From assembly GCA_010015805.1 (NCBI GenBank), contig ML978123.1:620001-684000 (forward strand): DNA of 64,000 nt. Reading direction: 5' to 3'. The stretch comes from Rhizodiscina lignyota. Lineage: Eukaryota; Ascomycota; Dothideomycetes; Aulographales; Rhizodiscinaceae. This document shows, piece by piece, positions 57,476-64,000 of the stretch (its first letter is position 1; every line of letters starts with the position of its first letter). Position numbers and translations under genes: made by a program. The notes beneath the pieces are model-generated. The model had not been told where the DNA came from. It saw nothing but the letters and a program-made list of their open reading frames with translations, and ran no database searches.

Positions 57476-57832
57476 ATGTGGCTGTGGAGAGGCTCCGTCT
57501 TGATTGTGGAAAGTCATACACTTCTTCTGGCCTTTTAGAGCAGCACCAATGGGCGTCTTAGGGTCACGGCGAGCGGAATAAAAGGTCTCTGCGTATGGAG
57601 CGGAGACAAGTTTCTACAAATTGATGCTATCTCTCGAACCGTCACTGTCATGTTAGGTTGTGCGTGAAGCCCGAAATTGCCCTTCCATCTGCCAGATTTG
57701 CTGCCAGCAGTCCATTCATGTCAGTCGATTTCCTATCCTACTTCTTCGCGTGAGGCACGATTGCGGCAGCAATTGACAAGCGATTTTGGTGGTAGTAAAG
57801 CTGATGTTCCATTTTCACTACTTATACCACTA
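57476..57832. other. Intergenic between convergent genes
   Basis: 3' flanks of eS7 and the cupin gene. Nothing further is recognised. Confidence 0.45.
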
Positions 57833-58480
57833 CTACTTCCATAGCTCACAAAGCCCAGCCTCGCCCATCACAGGATCACGCGATGGTTTTGGGACTGACC
57901 AAACCTTCTCATATTCTCCAGTTTGCTCGCCGCCAGCGCAAAAGTCCCACACACCATTCTCGTGCGGGTACGCCCCAATCATCGTAAATCCAGAAATAGG
58001 TATTTCTTGTAGTGTTTGCCTTGCATCTGGTCCAGGAATCCCATGGCCTTCACCGGGCGTAAGAAGCTTAAACTCTTCAGCAGGCGAAGCGTTAAATGTC
58101 TTGTGCGAGACTCCCGCTGGAATGATGAAGACATCACCAGCCTTTGCGTCCACTTCTACACCACCTTCCTCCTTTCCCTCGCCGTAAGTGTTGTTCTGCA
58201 TGTCTGGATCCGTGTCGGCAACGCCGAAGCGTATGGTCGCTGCGCCAGACAATACCGCCATGCACTCGTGGGCTTGAGAGTGGTAGTGCGAGCGCTGTGT
58301 TGAGCCGTAGCGGAATATCCATTGTGTGTCCCAGCCGTTACTCACGAAGGTATCGTGGACCTTAGCTGCGTCATAGGACCCATCTTCGGGATCAAAGAAA
58401 TTTGGATAATGGAGTAGAGGGTAAGGAGAGTTGGGAATGAGCTTCGTTGGCTCAAGATTATAACTCTTTGATTCTGGCAT
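57833..58480 (-). CDS. Single-domain cupin protein (YjlB-like)
   Basis: A single-exon gene for 215 residues. The cupin metal site reads HYHSQAHECMAVLSG, with His65, His67 and Glu72 (His71 adjacent), followed by the second motif PAGVSHKTF with His126. The set is complete for binding one metal. The block FGVADTDPDMQNN between motifs and the end VMGEAGLCELWK are as in YjlB-like proteins of fungi and bacteria, whose reaction is unknown. The GSTQRSHYHSQ stretch suggests the sheet that forms the barrel opening. A short gap separates it from eS7 on the other strand. Confidence 0.8.
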   Translation of the reverse strand: MPESKSYNLEPTKLIPNSPYPLLHYPNFFDPEDGSYDAAKVHDTFVSNGWDTQWIFRYGSTQRSHYHSQAHECMAVLSGAATIRFGVADTDPDMQNNTYGEGKEEGGVEVDAKAGDVFIIPAGVSHKTFNASPAEEFKLLTPGEGHGIPGPDARQTLQEIPISGFTMIGAYPHENGVWDFCAGGEQTGEYEKVWSVPKPSRDPVMGEAGLCELWK

Positions 58481-58974
58481 TGCAAAGAATAAATTTTTTA
58501 GACAAACTTGAAATTAGAGAGGGAGTCAATTCATGAATATAATCTACCATTGTAGAGTGGAGATCATGTAGTCAGTTGGGCGTGTCTATCAGCCCTAACC
58601 CTAACCTCGGCCTCCAAAACATCGGATAGCCATTTGCATGAAAGCTGATAGTCGTCTGCCTGACTTTTCTAAATCGAGGGATGGAGTCCGAGGCATGAGA
58701 AATGGCCGTGAAAATAGGAAAGCCACTTCGTCACGAAGCACTGGGCATCTAAGGTTCGACATTGACATTAATCTTACAGATCGTTGGTAATCTCAACGGA
58801 CCGAAATGGGAGGATATCAAATGAATTATGAGAGGCCTAGCCAATTCAGCGTCTCGTAATTGGATGTCCATGACATTCAGTTGGACGCCTCAGAAGAGTT
58901 GCCTGTAAGGCAAGACGACGTACCCACATACGCTGCCTTCTGTTCGCTTGGAAGCAAACGAAAAGCTGACCACT
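58481..58974. other. Intergenic with telomere-like motif
   Basis: Upstream of the cupin gene and downstream of TAF11. It carries two CCCTAA units at 58593. Otherwise nothing is recognised. Confidence 0.5.
58593..58604 (-). repeat. Interstitial telomere-type repeat, two CCCTAA copies
   Basis: CCCTAA twice, then CC. It lies 113-124 nt upstream of the cupin ATG and reads TTAGGG on the gene's strand, the same orientation a Tbf1/Teb1-like factor site would have in a promoter. Confidence 0.6.
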
Positions 58975-60075
58975 CTATCGAAACAATTTCTTACCGCCTG
59001 CTCTTGCGGCCACGTTCTCTCTCCCCTCTCCACTGAAGCCCATGAATCCAGCGGCACCTCCTTGCACGCTTTTCTTGTACCTCCTCAGCGCTTCTCTCAG
59101 ATGATCCGGCGTCAGAGGGCCTCGGAATTCCCTTTTTGTCCTCTCCTTCAAGCCCTCTCGGCCTTCTTCGGCGATCCATCCGTGCGCTTCCGTCTTTTCC
59201 TCCCCCATTGACTGGACGACTGTGCCAACAGGCTCTACCACGGGGAATGTGGAATCGGTCACCTCAACAGGTCTGTAAGCAGAAGCTGCCAGCCACTCTA
59301 GCTGGACGTCGAGCGCCAGGTCGATGATCTCGCCGACAAATATTTTGGTGTAGCCTTGGACGATGTTGACAATAGATGGCGGAACCGACTGCGAGAGTGT
59401 TTGGTTAACAAGCTTACGAACAGTACCCTTGGCCAGCACGGCTCGTCGAAAGCGAACATAACGCTCGGCCTCATCTGGGGCCAGGTTCGCAAGCAGGACG
59501 GCCTCCTTCTGCCTCTCCGCGGCCATGGCAGCCTCGTCCATCTTCCTGTCTTCCGCCACCATGCCTTCGACCAACTCATCAAAGTCTTCATCCTCTTCTT
59601 GTGCTTCGCCCGCATCATCTTCAGCTGCTGCGCCTTTCGCGCCTCTTCCCTTGACACTCCTCGTGTCTCCGCTCACACTCCTCCTGTCTGCATCATCGCC
59701 CGCAGGATCGAGCCTTGCGCCCTTGCCTTTCCTTCCGCCGCGCTTCCTGCTTGTGCCGGTGGCGGCTGAAAGCAAGCTTGGTGCAGCCCCGCCTAGCAGG
59801 CTACTCTCCACAGATGGTGATCTTGAGAAGCGCGGTGTTCCTCCAACGGTAGAGCTGGGTGATCGCGCGGAAAATGATGGAGCATTCTCGGGAGGGAAGG
59901 AGGTTTGGCGCAGATGTGATGGTCCTGCAGTGGAAGGCTTGCGGCGTTTCGGGTTGGGAGGTCCTGCTAGGGAAGTTATAGAAGGTCGTTTCTTTGGAAG
60001 CTGCAGTCCTACGGACGCAGGCGGAGAGGTTGCAGAGTAAGGCGAAGTCGCAGAGTATGGTGGTGATGAAGCCAT
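58975..60075 (-). CDS. taf11: TFIID subunit TAF11
   Basis: TAF11 pairs with TAF13 through histone folds in TFIID. The single-exon gene encodes 366 residues. The TAFII28-like histone fold is at about 205-290: DEAERYVRFRRAVLAKGTVR, LVNQTLSQSVPPSIVNIVQG and YTKIFVGEIIDLALDVQLEW. It is followed by a fungal C-terminal extension with LTPDHLREALRRYKKS, the usual last helix. The first 200 residues are low-complexity: Ser/Pro-rich, a Lys/Arg nuclear-signal-like stretch (SRKRGGRKGKGAR), then an acidic run (DAGEAQEEDEDFDELVE). All parts fit TAF11 of filamentous fungi. Confidence 0.93.
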   Translation of the reverse strand: MASSPPYSATSPYSATSPPASVGLQLPKKRPSITSLAGPPNPKRRKPSTAGPSHLRQTSFPPENAPSFSARSPSSTVGGTPRFSRSPSVESSLLGGAAPSLLSAATGTSRKRGGRKGKGARLDPAGDDADRRSVSGDTRSVKGRGAKGAAAEDDAGEAQEEDEDFDELVEGMVAEDRKMDEAAMAAERQKEAVLLANLAPDEAERYVRFRRAVLAKGTVRKLVNQTLSQSVPPSIVNIVQGYTKIFVGEIIDLALDVQLEWLAASAYRPVEVTDSTFPVVEPVGTVVQSMGEEKTEAHGWIAEEGREGLKERTKREFRGPLTPDHLREALRRYKKSVQGGAAGFMGFSGEGRENVAARAGGKKLFR

Positions 60076-60133
60076 GTTTGCAGTTGTTGATGAGATAAGC
60101 TATGAGGTATTTCGAAGACTATTAGCGAGGAGA

Positions 60134-60160
60134 TGGTGTTGGTGTTGGTGTCGGTGTTGG
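60134..60160. repeat. Short GGTGTT microsatellite
   Basis: Four tandem units of GGTGTT with one C substitution, just upstream of TAF11. No known role. Confidence 0.6.
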
Positions 60161-60594
60161 TAGAGTTCGTAGTCACTCAAAAGTGACTCGCGTGTTCCTT
60201 GAAGCGGCTCAGAAACTTTGCGCTTTAATAGACATCAAGGTTCGCAGATCAGCTTCAAGATCAGCCTCAAAGCAATTCAGAGCTCGTGGGGTGCAGCAGA
60301 AAGAAGGCGACGTAATATAAGATGTTGAATGAAGGAAAGAGGAACGTCTCGTGGAAAGTCGCGTTGAAGAACGCCAAGCCTCATTGTCACATTGTCGTGC
60401 CACCACCTCCGCCGGCATCGGTCCCGCAAGTGTTATCATCTCATCCCATTGCACTTACAATTTTCAAATTTCGTAAAAGGCTGAGCGGAAGCGCTTTATC
60501 CCTTTGCACGTTTGTAAAATCTCACATTTATGTCTGCGTCTGACGCGTCGGCAGCATAAAGCCGATGAGCAGGAATCTTCATATCAAGACGAGG

Positions 60595-60603
60595 TACTCC
60601 GTA
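60595..60603. promoter_or_regulatory. TACTCCGTA motif copy
   Basis: Exact copy about 230 nt upstream of the aldehyde dehydrogenase ATG. A further TACTCC follows directly. Role unknown. Confidence 0.4.
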
Positions 60604-60832
60604 CTCCTTGACCTTCTTGTTTCCGTTGGTAACTTTTAGTTTTCGACAGAAGAGTTCCGGTTGAATCCGCTCTGAGTTCTCAATAATTTTATAGCCTTCT
60701 CTGATCTGTCTTTCATTCTCCCTGTACACTAAAGCCATCTCTTGACGAGGGCCTTGGATCGAGTACCTTCGTTGTGACCCGACAGCTTTAGAGACCTTTG
60801 AACTGATCCTGTTCAACTCTAGCTGATCCACT

Positions 60833-62880
60833 ATGGCCATCGATACATACCGCATGTGGGTTGGCGGAGCTGAGAAGCCTGGAAGTGGAGAACAGTCCGT
60901 GTCTTCCACCGATCACCTAATTCAAAGCAAGGACTGAGACAAGAGTCAGAATTCCTGTAGAAGATCCTGCTACCAAGGAAATTTTTGCCTAGTAATATGG
61001 CCCGAACAATCGTCCGGAAACTCTCAATTGGACTAACTCGAGTAAAGTTGCCATAGTGCTTCACCCGAGGATGTCAACACAGCTGTCAAGACCGCTTATG
61101 ATACGCACAAATCAGGAGTATGGGGCAAAGCTACACGATTCGAGCGCGCCGATGTCCTGGACAAGATCGCCGATCTCTTGCAGGCGAATCTTAAACCCTT
61201 AATTGCTCTGGAAGTGCTGCAAACTGGACGAGCATTCCGAGAGATGAACGCCCAGGTGCCATCGCTCGTGAAGTGGTATAAGTACTATGCTGCAGTTCTC
61301 AGGACAGAAGAGAGGCCAGTCGTACCGACTTCAGGAAAGCTACATAACTGGATTGACAGAGTTCCAATTGGGGTTATCGCTCAAATAACACCTTTGTGTG
61401 TCCTGACAGGATGGCTCTGTACGACGAATATTATGCTAATGCGACTCGTAATTCAGTAACCACCCACTGTTGATTGCCACCAAGAAGATAGCACCGGCCC
61501 TGGCGGGCGGCAACTGCTTGGTGGTTAAGCCTTCAGAATTGACGCCGATCAGCACTATACTCCTCGGGAAATTGTTTAAAGACGCTGGCCGTACGCTCTC
61601 ATGGTCGAAAAGGAAGGTTCCATACTGATTCGTGTTCAGTACCCGATGGTGTCTTCAATGTAATACCTGGCTACGGCATTGGCACAGGCAAAGCGCTCAT
61701 CGAACATCCACTGGTGAACAAGATTGACATCACCGTAGGTTTGACTAATGATTGCTTGTACCTAAATATTAATCATAAAACAGGGTAGCACCAATGCGGG
61801 ACGGGCCATCGGAGCAGTTGCAGGGCAGAAGCTAAACTCCTTTACGGCCGAGCTGGGCGGTAAAGCACCGCTCGTTGTGTTTGGTATTCACAAAGTCTCC
61901 TTTTCGAGGAGGCTAAGTATATTGACTGGGCCATCGCAGAAAAGGCGGACATGGAATTAGCCGTGAACGGCATCGCCTTTGCATCGTTCATCGCAAGCGG
62001 ACAAGTACGCCCTCGGAAGATATGAGAAGAGCTTTCGCTAATGTAGATGCAAGACATGCATCGCAGCAACTCGCATTCTTGTCCAGAACTCGATCATGGA
62101 TCAACTCATCCCTAAGCTTAAAGCCAAGTGCGAGTCGATATTCCGACGGATGGGTTCACCGAACACTGCAGAATGCGCAATGGGTCCAATGGTATCCGAA
62201 CGTCAGCTTGATAATGTTGCCAAAATCGTGGATGAGGCCGTTAAACAGGGGGTCAGCATAGTTACAGGGGGGGAGCAGATGTCTGGAAAATCCCAGATTG
62301 ACGATCAAGATTTCTCGAAAGGTTATTACTACCCACCGACTGTGTTGAACGACAGCCCGAAAGCGAAGATTACAGACACACGCTTGTGGAAAGAAGAGGC
62401 GTTTGGGCCGGTAATTGTGGTGGTTGGCTTCGATTCCGAAGATGAGGCGGTTGCTCTTGCCAACGACTCAGAGTTCGGTCTTGGGGCGGCCCTGTGGACG
62501 ACCGATCTATCGCAAGCATTTCGAGTCTCCGAACGTATTGACGCTGGAATTACTTGGGGTAGGCAACGCAATGTCTCCAATTATTACGTTCATTTGCCAG
62601 TGAGCTGACTTTTCATGTTACAGTCAATACGCATCACCGAAATGACCCAAGTAGCCCTTGGGGTGGAATGGGTAACTCCGGTGTTGGCAGCGAGAATGGT
62701 ATAGGTACGTGTCCGCTCGTGACAATCTCTCTCTCAATTCTATTCCACTGACTAGTCGCAGATGCCTACAACGCTTATACGAAGATGAAGAGCACGATCA
62801 TCAACTACGCCAGCACTGAAGAGAGTCTTGCCAGTGACGACTGGTTCCGAGAAGATGGCGGCAGTGTCAGATATAACTAG
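60833..62880 (+). CDS. NAD(P)-dependent aldehyde dehydrogenase
   Basis: The enzyme oxidises an aldehyde to the acid. Ten exons are read: 60833..60894, 60950..60991, 61057..61395, 61457..61590, 61640..61734, 61784..61883, 61940..62004, 62054..62558, 62624..62704 and 62762..62880, giving 513 residues. All nine introns (49-66 nt) keep frame. Landmarks are MAIDTYRMWVGG, QIPVEDPATKEIFA, LVVKPSELTPIS, the nucleotide-binding GSTNAGRAIGAVAGQ, the general-base glutamate in FTAELGGKAPLVVF, the catalytic Cys in ASGQTCIAATRI and EEAFGPVIVV near the C-terminus. All catalytic residues are intact. The family resembles BADH/ALDH-type enzymes; the substrate is not known. Nine introns in one metabolic gene is high for this window. 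Confidence 0.88.
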
Positions 62881-63258
62881 ACATTAACGAGTATGTCGGC
62901 AATATCACAGCAGTATCATGGGAGACCGCAGCCATTCAGTCATCTCCTCTAAAGCGGCTGCCTCTCTATCTGGCTCCCTCCAGTAGTTCCAGCAAAATCT
63001 CAATTTATCGGGAAGGCGTATCTCAGCTACCCTCAAACGCTTCCGCTCAGTGAAGTCCGTCTCAATCATTTCATTGTTATTATCTGCAAGAATCTTAATT
63101 GCGCGAACGTGTCCTGGAAGATAAATTTACAAACCAGTCACACTGTTACTGGCATTCTTGGTTCTCTTCAACCTGACAATTTGACATCGACTCATTGGTC
63201 ATGGAAAGCAACAAGCTGACTGCGTTCATCTATCAGTCCACTTTCAACAACCCATCTA
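62881..63258. other. Intergenic between convergent genes
   Basis: 3' flanks of the aldehyde dehydrogenase and the CmcJ-like gene. Nothing further is recognised. Confidence 0.45.
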
Positions 63259-64000
63259 TCAACCCTCAAGCGGCTGATCCTCATAAAACACTAGGCACCT
63301 GATCTCGACGCTCTCCCTCGTCGTGTCATCATGATTGGTAGGATCGGTGAACGCCGAATGCGGCACTCGTCGTGCGGTCTTGCCATCACGAATAGTATCG
63401 AAACATTTGATAAGCAGACACTCGCCCGGTTTCATACCGTCGACATAGTACCACTCATGCTCCGGGTTGTACTTGCAGTATAGAAGCTCGAAGCGATCAC
63501 CTTCTGTAAGAGTTGCGTATCGGTGTTGAGTAGGCCCGTCTTTAGGGGGAAAATAGACGGGGATGGGGATAAGGTCCTCGTCTTTCGCCGTTCGCGCATC
63601 GCACATAGCGAGGGGGTCCTGATTGAAATCAATTCAATTTTGAGCATTTTAAGGAGCCGGAAGTCTCTCTCACCTTGTGGACGGGTTTGATAGGTCGCCA
63701 GCAGTTGATGATCGACCAGCGGCTTTTAGCTAGCTTCGCAGCAAGTTCCGGTGGGTGGATGTTGTCGTCTAGGACCTCCCGTGCTCCGACCTCTGATTGA
63801 TCAATGTGGATAAAGCGGGCAGGAGTCACATCTTCGACCTCGGCGTTGTCATCAGCGAGAGACGCGTCAGACTTGACTTTGGCTTCGGCTGCGTCTCGGG
63901 AATTGTTTCTGAGAATGTGCGAGAAGACGACGACACGGCTTGCGCCGGTACTGTGATTACGCAAGAGATTAGCTGACCTTGAGATTGCACGACACTGGCG
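63259..64000 (-). CDS. CmcJ-like protein (putative methyltransferase/hydroxylase family), 5' end outside window
   Basis: The gene runs off the right edge. Visible exons are 63618..63259 and about 63950..63674, joined across a 55-nt intron (GTGAGA donor, CAG acceptor); an acceptor-like CAG at 63951 suggests another intron before it. The sequence FIHIDQSEVGAREVL, then RWSIINCWRPI, DPLAMCDART, HEWYYVDGMKPGECLLIKCF and ESVEIRCLVFYEDQ is the pattern of fungal proteins annotated as CmcJ or 7-alpha-cephem-methoxylase P8-like. The bacterial CmcJ works in cephamycin biosynthesis, but most fungal members are uncharacterised and the first His-x-Asp may be part of a metal site. At least 210 residues are present; the full family length is near 280-300. 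Confidence 0.78.

Larger units (their letters stand above)
60076..60832. other. Divergent intergenic region
   Basis: Shared 5' region of TAF11 and the aldehyde dehydrogenase. It has a GGTGTT-type microsatellite at 60134 and a TACTCCGTA copy at 60595. A minus-strand frame of about 110 codons ending at 60496 overlaps the dehydrogenase start and was not accepted. Confidence 0.45.

Noticed and set aside
60496-60909. 137-codon minus-strand frame
   Set aside because: Overlaps the start of the aldehyde dehydrogenase and begins with GTG; no recognised feature. Kept only as a weak possibility.
61883-61939. Apparent frameshift in the aldehyde dehydrogenase after APLVVF
   Set aside because: A 56-nt GT-AG intron from 61884 to 61939 restores the frame and yields VVFEKADMELAVNG, the normal family sequence, so the gene is intact.
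1-64000. Search for CRISPR arrays, insertion sequences, tRNA genes, secondary-metabolite cluster
   Set aside because: No direct-repeat array, no transposase or LTR, no box A/box B pair accepted by eye, and no polyketide or peptide synthetase was found in any frame.

Overview
The window is nuclear DNA of a filamentous ascomycete (Pezizomycotina; the mix of families makes Dothideomycetes a reasonable guess, but the class is not proven by the sequence). The evidence is eukaryotic housekeeping genes (eS7, TAF11, Ku80, Sec39) with short GT-AG introns, mostly about 45-70 nt, together with families typical of moulds: a HET-domain protein, an orphan 'transcription-factor-like' protein, fungal CaiB-type CoA-transferase, DUF1772 and CmcJ-like proteins. 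There are no operons, no CRISPR arrays, no recognisable transposon and no rRNA. No tRNA was recognised by eye. Twenty-eight protein genes and one metallo-beta-lactamase relic are supported; the exon models were built by matching reading frame and splice signals by hand.

Layout. 0.4-7.5 kb: CoA-transferase, Sec39, a small membrane protein and a 2-oxoglutarate/Fe(II) oxygenase. 8.1-13 kb: an orphan regulator-like protein, the MBL-fold relic that has lost its catalytic core, a GFA-domain protein and a short-chain dehydrogenase. 13.7-26.2 kb: six minus-strand genes in a row or nearly so: photolyase/cryptochrome, secreted DUF4185-like protein, mannose-6-phosphate-receptor-like membrane protein, RBR-type ubiquitin ligase and a Ser/Thr-rich single-pass surface protein. 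26.2-29.2 kb is a 3-kb stretch without a supportable gene. 29.2-36.3 kb: HET protein, a 2,2-dialkylglycine-decarboxylase-like PLP enzyme and a secreted six-hairpin glycosidase. 37-48 kb: a convergent pair of small membrane proteins (DUF1772 and DUF4149), Ku80, a CCCH zinc-finger protein, a glutathione transferase and a J-domain protein. 48.1-51.3 kb is another 3.2-kb gene-free stretch, upstream of the J-domain gene. 51.3-64 kb: metallophosphoesterase, a large protein with the N-terminal domain of fungal NLR/ankyrin proteins, eS7, a cupin, TAF11, an intron-rich aldehyde dehydrogenase and a CmcJ-like protein cut by the window end.

Function. Genes for core processes (tethering/retrograde transport, translation, transcription, DNA repair) are interspersed with accessory metabolic and recognition genes; I see no coherent biosynthetic cluster. 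Two genes concern DNA damage (photolyase, Ku80) but are 24 kb apart. The signals most worth following are the MBL relic, several introns whose length is a multiple of three (retention would be in frame or would stop exactly between two domains), a tandem perfect hairpin pair between two convergent genes, and a 9-bp motif (TACTCCGTA and its reverse complement) seen at least seven times and only between genes.
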